This document shows positions 16,232 to 25,669 of a DNA stretch of 64,000 bases, piece after piece. The position numbers and the translations under genes are program-made. The notes below the pieces were generated by a model. It did not search any database, was not told where the DNA came from, and was given only the letters and a program-made list of their open reading frames with translations. Origin of the DNA: Caulobacterales bacterium. Its GTDB lineage: Bacteria; Pseudomonadota; Alphaproteobacteria; Caulobacterales; Caulobacteraceae. Numbering within the stretch: position 1 is the stretch's first letter; each line of letters opens with the position of its first letter. The stretch lies in contig JAEKKJ010000019.1 in NCBI GenBank assembly GCA_019510435.1, positions 24,258 through 88,257 on the forward strand, given 5' to 3'.

Positions 16232-17058
16232 CCATGGCGCCGCAAGACTTCCTGCCCGGCCTCGCCGAGTGGGTGCATGGGCTCGACAGCGTCTTCCCCG
16301 GCAAGCAGGTCAAGCCCTGGTTCGCCGAGTGGGAGGTAGGCCATATCCTGTCGCTGATCGTGCTGGGCGGCACGTCGATCCTGCTGAACCTGCGCCTCCT
16401 GGGCGTCGGTCTGACGGACGAGCCGGCGTCCGAGCTGAATCGCAACCTGCGCGGCTGGACGATCGCGGGCGTGGTGGGGATCGTGGCCACCGGCCTCCTG
16501 ATCGGCTCGGCCAATGCCGAGCGGCTCTACACCTCAGAGGCCTTCGCCGCGAAGATGGTGGGCCTACTGGCCGGGATCATCCTGACGTTCAGCGTGACCC
16601 TGCCGGCCACCCGGCGGGACGGTGAGCTCGGGCCGATCGCACGCGCCGCGGCGGTGGTGGGCCTGGCCGTCTTCGCCGTGGCCATCTGGATGTTTGCGGC
16701 GGCCAAGCTGGCCAATCCAGGCCTCTGGCACGTGATCTTCGCCGGCGCCCTGATCGTGCTGTTCGCCGCCCGCGGACTGACGCGGATCGTCTACCTGGGC
16801 GGCCTGGCAGTCCTGCTCGCCGTGCAGCAGGTGATGACCAATGTGGTCTACAGGTGGGACGACTACGCCCACCTGGATCCGACCAACAAGGCCTTCGCCT
16901 GGGTCTTCACCGCCTGGATCATCGCCGTCGCCATCGTCCAGGCGGTGGCCACCGGTCGCGGGCGGGAGAGTGGTCCGTTCGTCAAGGCCATGGCCTTCGC
17001 CGCGATCCTGGTCTGGGTGATGACCGCCGCGGCCGGGCGCTGGCTGGCCTTCGCTTAG
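16228..17058 (+). CDS. Multi-pass inner-membrane protein of unknown function
   Basis: A 276-residue protein with seven or eight predicted membrane helices from about residue 38 to the C-terminus. The N-terminal motif PWFAEWEVGHILSLIVLGGT parallels LLEGTHVLSLMLFAGT in the upstream partner, suggesting the two are distant paralogues. Its ATG overlaps the upstream stop by 4 bp. Residues such as His39 near the first helix hint at possible cofactor binding, but no haem or transport motif is certain. Function unknown. Confidence 0.75.
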   Translation: MTMAPQDFLPGLAEWVHGLDSVFPGKQVKPWFAEWEVGHILSLIVLGGTSILLNLRLLGVGLTDEPASELNRNLRGWTIAGVVGIVATGLLIGSANAERLYTSEAFAAKMVGLLAGIILTFSVTLPATRRDGELGPIARAAAVVGLAVFAVAIWMFAAAKLANPGLWHVIFAGALIVLFAARGLTRIVYLGGLAVLLAVQQVMTNVVYRWDDYAHLDPTNKAFAWVFTAWIIAVAIVQAVATGRGRESGPFVKAMAFAAILVWVMTAAAGRWLAFA

Positions 17059-17069
17059 AAGCCCAGCCC

Positions 17070-17483
17070 CTAGCCCGGTCGGCCCAGATCGCACACGATC
17101 CGGGGCAGGAAGGCGAGCGGCCAGAGCAACAGCGCCAGGTTCGGCAGGAACCACGCCGGATCGAACTCGCCCAGCAGCGCCCAGTAGCCGACCGCCATCA
17201 CGCCCGCGACCATCGTGAGGACCAGCGAGATCAGGCTGAGCGGCCGCCACAGCGGATCGCCCCGGCGCGCGGCGCGGACCGCCAGCAGACCGGTGGCAGA
17301 GAACGCCAGGTCGATCGGCAGGAACGACCAGTTCCAGGCCACCACCCGCGGGCTGTCGAAACCTGCGTACATCCAGGCCTTCGGGACGGCGACCAGCCCG
17401 GCCTGTTCGGCTCCGGCCAGCGCCCAGTAGGCGATGAAGAGCACGTCGGTGATTGACAACGCCAGCGCCAGACGTCGGTCCAT
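17070..17483 (-). CDS. Small four-helix membrane protein, DUF5360/YvaD-like
   Basis: A 137-residue protein with four membrane helices. The pattern (SITDVLFIAYWALAG near the N-terminus, then WNWSFLPIDLAFSATGLL, then GEFDPAWFLPNLALLLWPL) resembles the DUF5360/YvaD family, whose function is not known. ATG 17483 is preferred because AGGGAG lies about 8 nt upstream; GTG 17492 has no room for one. It follows the LysR gene on the same strand after 12 bp. Confidence 0.72.
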   Translation of the reverse strand: MDRRLALALSITDVLFIAYWALAGAEQAGLVAVPKAWMYAGFDSPRVVAWNWSFLPIDLAFSATGLLAVRAARRGDPLWRPLSLISLVLTMVAGVMAVGYWALLGEFDPAWFLPNLALLLWPLAFLPRIVCDLGRPG

Positions 17484-17495
17484 GCCTCGCACTCC

Positions 17496-18440
17496 CTAAT
17501 TGGCCGCCGCCGACGCCGTCGGGGCGTGGGCCTTGCCCCAGCCCTGGTGCCAAGCCGGCTCGCCGGCATAGCGCTGGACCAGGAAGTCGACGAAGGCGCG
17601 CACCTTGGCGGCCAGATGGCGGGCGTGCGGATAGACCGCATGCACGTGGATCAGCTCGGGCTCCAGGTTGCAGAGGATCGGCACGAGGCGGCCGGCGCGC
17701 AGGTCGTCCGCCACGGCGAACGCGGGTGAGCGGATCAGGCCGAAGCCGGCCAGCGCCGCGTCGGCGCAGGCCTCGGCGCCGTTGAAGCGCAGCCGTCCAT
17801 GGACGCGCACCTCCTGCGGGTCCGTCGCCGGCCCGAAGCGCCACACCAGGGGATCGCGCGAGTTGGTGTCGATCACGGCCTCATGGCCGGCGAGGTCCGC
17901 CAGCGAGGTGGGGACGCCCGCTCGAGCCAGATAGGCCGGCGAGGCGCAGGTCACCAGGCGCACGGCCGCCAGCCGACGCGCCACCAGGGAGGAGTCCATG
18001 AGCTGGCCGATGCGCACGGCCACGTCGAAGCCCTCCTCCACCAGGTTGACCATGCGGTCTGTGAAGGCCACGTCCAGCGACACGGCGTTGCACCCGGAGG
18101 CGAAGTCCAGCAGCGCCGGCGTCAGCTGGTTCTGGCCGAAGGAGACCGGCGCCGAGATCTTGAGGGTGCCGCTGGGCCCGCTCTGGTCGCGGACCGAGGT
18201 CTCCAGCGCCTCGAACCCCTCCAGCAGCTCACGCGCCCGTTCCAGATAGGCCTGGCCGGTGTCGGTGAGGGAGACGTCGCGGGTGGTCCGGTTCAGCAGC
18301 CGCGCGCCGAGGCGGTTTTCCAGCCGCGCCACCAGCTTGGAGACCTGCGCGCCGGAGACGTCCAGCTTGCGCGCGCCCTGGGTGAAGCTGCGCGCCTCGG
18401 CCACCGCCACGAAGGCGCGGATCTCGTCCAGCCGGTCCAT
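17496..18440 (-). CDS. LysR-family transcriptional regulator
   Basis: A 314-residue LysR regulator: an N-terminal winged HTH (MDRLDEIRAFVAVAEARSF, then GAQVSKLVARLENRLGARL) and a periplasmic-binding-like effector domain (about 90-295). The arrangement is that of the CrgA/DmlR-like subgroup. The C-terminal tail is Ala/Pro rich. ATG 18440 is used; the frame opens further to 18467 without support. It is divergent from the FMN reductase at 18567 with a 126-bp shared control region, so by the usual LysR rule that reductase is its likely target. Confidence 0.93.
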   Translation of the reverse strand: MDRLDEIRAFVAVAEARSFTQGARKLDVSGAQVSKLVARLENRLGARLLNRTTRDVSLTDTGQAYLERARELLEGFEALETSVRDQSGPSGTLKISAPVSFGQNQLTPALLDFASGCNAVSLDVAFTDRMVNLVEEGFDVAVRIGQLMDSSLVARRLAAVRLVTCASPAYLARAGVPTSLADLAGHEAVIDTNSRDPLVWRFGPATDPQEVRVHGRLRFNGAEACADAALAGFGLIRSPAFAVADDLRAGRLVPILCNLEPELIHVHAVYPHARHLAAKVRAFVDFLVQRYAGEPAWHQGWGKAHAPTASAAAN

Positions 18441-18566
18441 CGGACTCTTTCCTGTTCGGCAACACACTCCTTCGGATCGCCCGGATTATCAACTGCCAGG
18501 GCGTGAACCATCTTCCCGTCATCCCGAGGCGATGCCGTGGGAAACCCATTCGAAGGAGATGCCGAG

Positions 18567-19142
18567 ATGTCCCGTCCTCACACCGTCGCCGTCGTGGTCG
18601 GCTCGCTCCGCAAGGACTCGGTCAGCCGCAAACTGGCCAAGGCCTTCGCCGCCCTGACCCCCAACCTGAAGTTCGACTTCGTCGAGATCGGCGACCTGCC
18701 GCTGTTCGACCAGGACCTTGAAGCAACGCCGCCGGCCCAGTGGGTGCGGTTCCGCGAGGAGATCGCCGTCGCCGACGCCGTCCTGTTCGTCACGCCCGAG
18801 TTCAACCGCTCGGTGCCGGGCGCGCTGAAGAACGCCGTCGACGTCGGCTCGCGCCCCTATGGCCAGAGCGTCTGGAACGGCAAGCCCGGCGCGGTGATCA
18901 GCCTGTCGCCCGGCGCGATCGGCGGCTTCGGCGCCAACCACCATCTGCGCCAGTCGCTGGTGTTCCTCAACGTGCCCCTGCTCAGCCAGGAGGCCTACAT
19001 CGGCAACGCCTTCGCCCTGTTCGACGACACCGGCGAGCTGGTGAACGAAGGCACGGCCGAGTTCCTGCGCAGCTATGGCGCAGCCTTCGCCGCCTGGATC
19101 GACCGCATCGTCGACGACGTCGAGGCCAAGCAAGCGGCGTAG
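18567..19142 (+). CDS. NAD(P)H-dependent FMN reductase
   Basis: A 191-residue flavodoxin-like reductase that uses NAD(P)H to reduce FMN or quinones. Family landmarks: VVVGSLRKDSVSRKLA (phosphate loop), LFVTPEFNRSVPGALKNAVD, and GAVISLSPGAIGGFGANHHLR. Normal length. The start is ATG 18567, with AAGGAG 8 nt upstream, rather than the longer frame from 18537. It is probably controlled by the divergent LysR regulator. A palindromic repeat and a dioxygenase gene follow. Confidence 0.94.
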   Translation: MSRPHTVAVVVGSLRKDSVSRKLAKAFAALTPNLKFDFVEIGDLPLFDQDLEATPPAQWVRFREEIAVADAVLFVTPEFNRSVPGALKNAVDVGSRPYGQSVWNGKPGAVISLSPGAIGGFGANHHLRQSLVFLNVPLLSQEAYIGNAFALFDDTGELVNEGTAEFLRSYGAAFAAWIDRIVDDVEAKQAA

Positions 19143-19147
19143 CTGCA

Positions 19148-19284
19148 TCCCTCCCCTTTATGGGGAGGGACAGGCCGGCTTGCCGGCCCGGGTGGGGAAA
19201 CCATGACCAGGCATCGCGCCCGGTCGCCAGATCCCCACCCGTCCGCGGCTTCGCCTCGTCCACCCTCCCGATGAAGGGGAGGGA
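19148..19284. repeat. Intergenic repeat with inverted ends (copy of the 27079 element)
   Basis: A 137-bp element whose 23-bp ends (19148-19170 and 19262-19284) are reverse complements at 20 of 23 positions. Each end is itself a small palindrome of CCCTCCC and GGGAGGG around an A/T centre. After the left end comes ACAGGCCGGCTTGCCGGCC and GGGTGGGGAA, the same order as in the element at 27079-27230, so the two are copies of one family with diverged middles. It lies 6 bp after the FMN reductase stop and about 20 bp before the dioxygenase start. Confidence 0.85.
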
Positions 19285-19304
19285 TTGCGCAAAAGGTGAC
19301 GACC

Positions 19305-20105
<801 letters not shown>

Positions 20106-20127
20106 GGATACTCTCTAGCGAGAGGGA

Positions 20128-20182
20128 CCGGAGGCTCTCAGCATCCCCACGGCGCCGCACACCCGCCGTTGAGGGCCTCCGG
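20128..20182. terminator. Branched hairpin between convergent genes
   Basis: Arms 20128-20140 and 20170-20182 pair over 13 bp with a single G-U pair, and the loop holds a further 5-bp CGGCG/CGCCG stem. It lies between the dioxygenase and the convergent hybrid kinase, where a bidirectional stop is expected. It lacks a T-run on either side, so it could instead be a small repeat. Confidence 0.5.
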
Positions 20183-20206
20183 ATCTCGCCTTGATCGATG
20201 ACTGCC

Positions 20207-22618
20207 TCAGGCGACCGCGGTCGCCTGGCCCGGCTCGCCGTCGAGGGCCGCCTGCAGGGCCTCGTAGAGCCGGCCGGCCTCAATCGGCTTGGCCACGAAG
20301 GCGTCCATGCCCGACTGCAGGTATTCGGCGATCTGGTGGCTCATGGCGTTCGCCGTCAGGGCCACGATCGGCGTGCGGGCGCGACCTTCGGCGCGTTCGC
20401 GGGTGCGGATCACCGCCGTGGCGGTGGGTCCGTCCATCACCGGCATCTGCACGTCCATCAGGATCAGGTCCCACGGCTCGCGCTCCCAGGCCTGCACCGC
20501 CTCGCGGCCGTCGGCGACCATCTCCGGCTCGATGCCGATCTGGGCCAGCAGGGTCTTCAGGACCAGCTGGTTCATGGCGTTGTCCTCCGCCGCCAGCACG
20601 CGCACGGTGCGCTCGCCACCGCCGGCCACCGGAGACTGGGCCCGGCCCTTGGCGGCGCGCTTCGGCTTCGGCGCGGCGCGCGCCAGCTTCTTGAGCGGCA
20701 GGGCGACGGTGAAGGTCGATCCCATGCCGGGCGCGCTGGTGGCGGTGATCTCGCCGCCCATCAGCTCGGCCAGCTCCCGGCAGATGGCCAGGCCCAGGCC
20801 CGTCCCGCCGAAGCGGCGCGTGGTTGAGGCGTCGGCCTGCTCGAACTTGCGGAACAGGCGCTCCAGCTGCTCGGCGGTCATGCCGATGCCGGAGTCGATG
20901 ACGGTCAGCGACAGGGCTCCACGCTCGCGCCCGATGCGGACCTTCACGCCGCCCTTCTCGGTGAACTTCAGGGCGTTGGAGACCAGGTTCCAGAGCACCT
21001 GGCGCACCCGCACCTGGTCGCCCTCGTAGACGCCCCGCGCAGCGCGGTCGACGGTCAGTTCGAAGTCGAGGCGCTTGGTGTCGGCGATCGCCTGGAAGGT
21101 CGCCTGCACCGTCTTGGCCAGGGCGGTAACCTCGAAGGGCGTCTGCTCCAGCGCCAGCTTGCCGGCCTCGATCTTGGAGAGGTCCAGCACGTCGTTGAGG
21201 ATGGCCAGTAGGCTTTCGCCCGACTGGCGGATCACCTCCACCGGCTCGCGCTGGGCCTCGGTGAGGTCGTCGGCCGCCGCCAGCGCCTGGGCCATGCCCA
21301 GGACGCCGTTCAGGGGCGTGCGGATCTCGTGGCTCATGGTGGCCAGGAAGGCGCTCTTGGCGCGGTTCGCGGCCTCGGCCTCCTCCTTGGCGCGGACCAG
21401 GGCCCGCTCGGCAGCCTTCTGGGCGGTGATGTTGCGCAGCGCACCCACCAGCCGCAGGGGCTTGCCCTGGTCGTCGACGATCAGCCTGGCGGTGCCCGCC
21501 GCCCAGATCTCCTGGCCGTCGCTGCGCGCCATCCGGTATTCCGGTCGGAAGGGTGTCCCCTCGCGCTCGTGCCGTTCCCACGCCGCCAGCGCCGCCGGGC
21601 GGTCGCGCGGATCGACGGTGCTCCAGACGTCCCGCGCCAGGTCGCGATAGGCGAGAGGCGTGTCGAAGAAGGTGTCCTCGGCGCCCACCTTGATGAGCTC
21701 GCGGCGCGCGTAGTCCATCTCGTAGACGTGCAGCTCGGCCAGCTCCAGCGCCAGGCGCAGGCGTTCCTCCGAGCGCTCGGTCCGCTCCAGCGCCTCGACG
21801 ATGTGGGTGATGTCGTAGGACGAGATGATCAGGCCGTTGACCGCGCCGGCCTCGTCGATCCAGGGCGCGAGCTCCACCCGGACCCACTCCGTGCCGCCGT
21901 CGGCCCCGGGGATCTGCAGCCGCTCGATCGAGCGGCCGTGGCCGTCCAGGCAATAGTCGATGCCCGGACGCCAGCGCTCGAACATGTCAGGCCGCAGTTC
22001 GTACAGCGTCTTGCCGATGACGGGCTGGCCTTCCAGCCCGCGCGCCGTGATCCAACGAGGACTGGCGTAGAGGATCCGCACGTCGCGATCGACCAGCACC
22101 ATGGCCAGCGGCATGGCGTCGACGATGGCGCCCATGGTGCGCTCGTAGGCCTTGCGCGCGCTTCGCCCGCGTACTCGGGCCCACTCGTCGGCGGCGAAGT
22201 CGGCCAGGTCCTGCAGGCGCTTGGCGAGGCTGCGGTCGTAGGGACGCGGCTGGAAGCCCGCCACGCAGAGGGCCCCAGGGGTGGAGCCGTCCTCCAGGCG
22301 GATCGGCGCGCCGGCGAAGAAGCGGACGTGCGGCGGGCCGTTCACCAGCGGATCGTCCTGGAACAGCGGGTGTGTCGTGCAGTCCTCGGCCCACACCACC
22401 TCGCCGCGGCGGATGACCTCCAGCACGCCGCGGGAATCGCGTCGGAACTGGTCGCCGCGGTTGCGGTTGCGCCACGCGCCGCGGTCGGTGATCAGGGTGA
22501 TGTCCGAGTCGACCTCGCCGAACAGCGCGCGCGCCAGCCGGGTCGCGCGGTCGAAGACCGGCCCGGACTGTTCCAGCCCCGATGGCGGCCCAGCATTCGG
22601 CGGCACGTCAGCCGGCAT
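20207..22618 (-). CDS. Cytosolic hybrid sensor histidine kinase (GAF-PAS-PAS-HisKA-HATPase-REC)
   Basis: An 803-residue soluble hybrid kinase with no membrane helix. Domains in order: GAF-like sensor (about 20-150), PAS (about 158-280), PAS with PAC (about 285-405), HisKA with His430 in TMSHEIRTPLNGVLG, HATPase with N box WNLVSNALKF and G boxes DSGIGM and GGTGLGLAI (about 530-645), and a receiver with Asp722 in LILMDVQMPVMDG. All phosphotransfer residues are present. The GAF segment resembles light- or small-molecule-sensing modules but no chromophore cysteine can be assigned. Its partner could be a stand-alone Hpt such as that at 5020 (inference only). Confidence 0.95.
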   Translation of the reverse strand: MPADVPPNAGPPSGLEQSGPVFDRATRLARALFGEVDSDITLITDRGAWRNRNRGDQFRRDSRGVLEVIRRGEVVWAEDCTTHPLFQDDPLVNGPPHVRFFAGAPIRLEDGSTPGALCVAGFQPRPYDRSLAKRLQDLADFAADEWARVRGRSARKAYERTMGAIVDAMPLAMVLVDRDVRILYASPRWITARGLEGQPVIGKTLYELRPDMFERWRPGIDYCLDGHGRSIERLQIPGADGGTEWVRVELAPWIDEAGAVNGLIISSYDITHIVEALERTERSEERLRLALELAELHVYEMDYARRELIKVGAEDTFFDTPLAYRDLARDVWSTVDPRDRPAALAAWERHEREGTPFRPEYRMARSDGQEIWAAGTARLIVDDQGKPLRLVGALRNITAQKAAERALVRAKEEAEAANRAKSAFLATMSHEIRTPLNGVLGMAQALAAADDLTEAQREPVEVIRQSGESLLAILNDVLDLSKIEAGKLALEQTPFEVTALAKTVQATFQAIADTKRLDFELTVDRAARGVYEGDQVRVRQVLWNLVSNALKFTEKGGVKVRIGRERGALSLTVIDSGIGMTAEQLERLFRKFEQADASTTRRFGGTGLGLAICRELAELMGGEITATSAPGMGSTFTVALPLKKLARAAPKPKRAAKGRAQSPVAGGGERTVRVLAAEDNAMNQLVLKTLLAQIGIEPEMVADGREAVQAWEREPWDLILMDVQMPVMDGPTATAVIRTRERAEGRARTPIVALTANAMSHQIAEYLQSGMDAFVAKPIEAGRLYEALQAALDGEPGQATAVA

Positions 22619-22680
22619 TCTCAGCTCCCCCCGAGACGGCGCAGAGCGTCATCCCATCAAATATTATGAGCTGGAGCAGG

Positions 22681-22695
22681 TTAAGCCGGCCTTTA
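22681..22695. promoter_or_regulatory. Possible CtrA-like box upstream of the hybrid kinase
   Basis: TTAA-N7-TTTA, one mismatch from the CtrA consensus, 63 bp upstream of the hybrid kinase start and touching the stop codon of the trmH-like gene. Motif evidence only. Confidence 0.25.
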
Positions 22696-23493
22696 GCCCA
22701 GGCCTGCGGCGAGGTGATGCAGCACGATGCCGCTGGTCGTGGCGACGTTCAGGGAGTCGAAACCGCCGGCCATGGCGATCCGAACGCTCCGCGCCCGCGC
22801 CAACACGGCGCCCGGCAAACCGGGGCCTTCCGCGCCGAACAGGGCCGCCGTGCGGCGCGCCGGGACAAGCTCGCGCAGCTCCTCCGCACCCGCGGGCGAC
22901 AGGGCCAGGAGCTCGAAGCCGGCCGCTTCCAGCAGGTCCGCCATCGCGGTCGCGCCGCCGGCCGAAGCGAACGGGACGGTCAGGGCCGCCCCGACGCTGA
23001 CGCGGATCGCCTTGCGGTAGAGCGGGTCGCAGCAGGTGTCGTCCAGCAGCACGGCCGCCGCGCCGAAGCCCGCGGCGTTGCGGAACAGGCCGCCCATGTT
23101 GTCGTGGTTGGCGATCCCGACCAATCCCAGCACCAGGGCCCGGTCCGGCAGGCCGCGCACCAGCTCGGCCGCGTCGCGCTGCGGCCGACGGCCGACCGCC
23201 AGCACGCCCCGGTGGATCGGGAAGCCGACGACCTGGTCCATGGCCGCCTGCTCGGCTACGAACACCTCGAGGTCATCGGGCGCTGCGGCCAGCACCGGCT
23301 CGAGCCCCGGCAGGCGCGCCCTCGCCACCAGGACCGACTCCAGCCGCTCGGGCATGGCGGCCAGGGCCTTCTCCAGCACCACCCGCCCCTCGGCGATGAA
23401 CCGCCCGCCCCGCCCGGCCACGTCGCGATCGCGCACGGCGCGGTAGGGCTCCAGGCGCGGATCGTCGGGCCCGTCGATCGGAATGATGCGCAC
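22693..23493 (-). CDS. TrmH-family RNA 2'-O-methyltransferase
   Basis: A 266-residue SPOUT methyltransferase. The knotted AdoMet site is visible in its three motifs: GLVGIANHDNMGGLFRNAA, ALFGAEGPGLPG and IAMAGGFDSLNVATTSGIVL. An N-terminal substrate-binding domain (about 1-105) precedes it. The family methylates ribose 2'-OH in rRNA or tRNA; the target nucleotide cannot be told from sequence. The start is GTG 23493. Confidence 0.93.
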   Translation of the reverse strand: MRIIPIDGPDDPRLEPYRAVRDRDVAGRGGRFIAEGRVVLEKALAAMPERLESVLVARARLPGLEPVLAAAPDDLEVFVAEQAAMDQVVGFPIHRGVLAVGRRPQRDAAELVRGLPDRALVLGLVGIANHDNMGGLFRNAAGFGAAAVLLDDTCCDPLYRKAIRVSVGAALTVPFASAGGATAMADLLEAAGFELLALSPAGAEELRELVPARRTAALFGAEGPGLPGAVLARARSVRIAMAGGFDSLNVATTSGIVLHHLAAGLG

Positions 23494-23522
23494 CTTGGAC
23501 CCCGACTTCGGAATACGGCTTT

Positions 23523-24218
23523 CTAGCCGAGGCCCACCGGCCGGTCAGGAAACGCCAGCTGCTCGCGCGAGCGCCAGGCGGGCGAGACATAGTTGACCAG
23601 CAGCGAGCGCCGCACCCCCACTATGGGCCGAGGCTCGAAGCCGTGCCAGGTGCGGTCGGAGGGCGCGAACGCCAGGGCGGCGTTCCAAGCAAAGGGCGTG
23701 CGCTCGGCCCAGCGGCCGGCGTCCCAGTAGAGGTCGGTGCCCAGGCCTTCCTGGCCGGGCGCCGGGAACTGCACGAGCAGGGTCAAGAGCTTGACCCCCA
23801 GGTCGGTGTGCGGCTCCAGCCAGAAGCCATCGACGTCAAGGGCGTATTCGATACGCAGGAACCCGCCGGCCAGAAGCGTGCCGGTGAGCGCCGCCAGGGC
23901 CGCCACCACGGCGGGGGCCTGGAACGCGCAGGCGACGGCGCGGGCCGCCGGGAAGGCGTCCAGCATCTCGCCGGCCAGGTAGCGCCGCGTGTCGTTGTGC
24001 CGCTCGCGCTGGCCCCAGTCCCCGCCAGCCGGCGACGGCTCCAGCGGCAGGCGCGCGAGCTCCTCGGCGGTGGTCTGCGGCAGCACGTCGGCAAGCCGCC
24101 AGTGCGCGAAGGGGCGCGAGCGCCTTTCCGCTGTGCGTGCGCTGCGGACGATCGCGTCCGGCGCCTGCGGCTCGGAGGCGCGCAGGCCGTCGCGGGTCCG
24201 TTCGAGCGCAAGCGTCAT
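23523..24218 (-). CDS. 2OG-Fe(II) oxygenase family protein
   Basis: A 231-residue protein with the iron and 2-oxoglutarate ligands of the double-stranded beta-helix dioxygenases: EPHTDLGVKLLTLLVQF supplies His-x-Asp, DRTWHGFEPR the distal His, and VGVRRSLLVNYV the Arg that binds 2-oxoglutarate. Substrate unknown; protein or small-molecule hydroxylation is possible. ATG 24218 has GGAGG about 6 nt upstream and is preferred to the frame opening at 24239. It lies 30 bp upstream of the TrmH-like gene on the same strand. Confidence 0.85.
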   Translation of the reverse strand: MTLALERTRDGLRASEPQAPDAIVRSARTAERRSRPFAHWRLADVLPQTTAEELARLPLEPSPAGGDWGQRERHNDTRRYLAGEMLDAFPAARAVACAFQAPAVVAALAALTGTLLAGGFLRIEYALDVDGFWLEPHTDLGVKLLTLLVQFPAPGQEGLGTDLYWDAGRWAERTPFAWNAALAFAPSDRTWHGFEPRPIVGVRRSLLVNYVSPAWRSREQLAFPDRPVGLG

Positions 24219-24289
24219 GGCGTCCTCCGGGCGCCCCACGGCGGCGGGTCTACCGCCCCTCGGCGCTGGATGCTTTCACCTATGAGACG

Positions 24290-25108
24290 TCAGCGGTCGT
24301 GGACGTCCTCACGCACGCGCACGATCAGCGACTGGCTGGCGCTGGCCATCAGTTCGCCGTCGCGGGCGTAGAGCGACATGGCGCCGTGGGCGAAGCCGCC
24401 GTGCACGCCCATGATGCGGATCTCGCACAGCACCCAGTCGGTGGGCACGATCCGGCGGATGCGCAGGGTGTTGTCCAGGCTGTTGCCGCCGGCGTTCTTG
24501 CCCAGGGCGTTGCCCACGCCCTGGGGCACGAAGTCGGCCATGATCGCCAGCATCGAGGAGTCGATGGCGAAGTCCTCGCGCGGCCGGGCCCACATCAGGG
24601 TGCGGCCGTCGGCCTGCGGATGGCCTTCGCGGTCGCGGCCGTAGCGGCCCTTGACCACCCGCACCTCCATGCGGCTGTGCAGGCCGCTTTCCGCCGCCCG
24701 CCAATGCTCCGCGGGCTCGCAATCTTCCGGCGGCGGCGCCTCGGGCATGCGCTCCCACTGCTCGGAGATCGGGCTGGGCCGCTCCCCCAGGGCCGCATTC
24801 ACGGTGAAGATCTCCTTGTCCTCCACGTGGCCGATCACCCGCGCCTGGGTGTTGTACTTGCCCTCGGCCGGGGTCCAGACGTCGAGGTCGACGATACTGG
24901 GCGGCCGCGCGTAGGAGAGGTACTGCGCCGTGGCCCAGATCAGCGGCCGGCCGCAGGTGCGCTCCATGGCCGCGACCGCCGAGGCCATGCCGACGCCGCC
25001 GAACATGAAGGGATTGCCTGGCGGCCCGACGCAGACCGACGGCTCCACCGGCATGTACCAGCGGTGTGGGTTGTGCGTGGCGCGCAGGTCGAAGAACAGC
25101 TTGTCCAT
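24290..25108 (-). CDS. Acyl-CoA thioesterase, TesB-like double hotdog
   Basis: A 272-residue protein with two hotdog repeats in the TesB manner: the first around GGVGMASAVAAMERTCGRPLIWATAQYL and the second around FAIDSSMLAIMADFVPQG with SLDNTLRIRRI. Such enzymes release free acids from acyl-CoA. Family members of this kind occur with beta-oxidation genes; here it is single. ATG 25108 is used because the upstream frame is Arg/Cys-rich and unlike the family. Confidence 0.82.
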   Translation of the reverse strand: MDKLFFDLRATHNPHRWYMPVEPSVCVGPPGNPFMFGGVGMASAVAAMERTCGRPLIWATAQYLSYARPPSIVDLDVWTPAEGKYNTQARVIGHVEDKEIFTVNAALGERPSPISEQWERMPEAPPPEDCEPAEHWRAAESGLHSRMEVRVVKGRYGRDREGHPQADGRTLMWARPREDFAIDSSMLAIMADFVPQGVGNALGKNAGGNSLDNTLRIRRIVPTDWVLCEIRIMGVHGGFAHGAMSLYARDGELMASASQSLIVRVREDVHDR

Positions 25109-25248
25109 GGGCTCTGAAAGCGCGTCGCGGGCGGCGGCGCAAGCGCTTCGCTGTCGAGTGCATTTTCGGTCCGCACACGCGCGGCGGGAAGTCGCACACC
25201 GCCCCCTAACCATGAACCTTAAGCCTGAAGTGACAGGCGCCGTTTACG

Positions 25249-25659
25249 ATGTTCCGCACCATGATCGGCCAGAACCTCAGCCTGCCTGGCGTCGCCGCCC
25301 TGCCCCGCGCGTTCTACGCGCCGGTGGGCCTGGCGCTGGGCGCGGTGGTCCTGGGCCTGTCGCTGACTCCGGTGGCGACGCTATTCCTGGCCCGGCTGTT
25401 CCTGTTCTACGTCGCGACGGCGGCGGCCTATGCTCTCATGCCGCTGGTGCGGCGTGGCGACGTACCCCTGGTGGCGGCCTGGGTCGTGCTCCTCAGCGAG
25501 CTTGCGCCTTGCATCGGCGGCCAGTTGATCTCGCCGACCAATGTCACGGCCGACGCCCTGGGCGTGGCCATGGCCGCAGGCCCCATCTACATCGCGCGCC
25601 TGCGCCAGGTGATGCAGGGCGACATCCGTCCCGCCGGCCGCCGCGCGTCCGAGCGCTGA
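25249..25659 (+). CDS. Small hypothetical membrane protein
   Basis: A 136-residue protein with about three or four hydrophobic helices (near residues 22-42, 45-65, 72-92 and 100-118) and a basic C-terminus. ATG 25261 is an alternative start. I do not recognise the family. It converges on the malonyl-CoA synthetase gene with a 10-bp gap. Confidence 0.6.
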   Translation: MFRTMIGQNLSLPGVAALPRAFYAPVGLALGAVVLGLSLTPVATLFLARLFLFYVATAAAYALMPLVRRGDVPLVAAWVVLLSELAPCIGGQLISPTNVTADALGVAMAAGPIYIARLRQVMQGDIRPAGRRASER

Positions 25660-25669
25660 GCGCCGGCCC

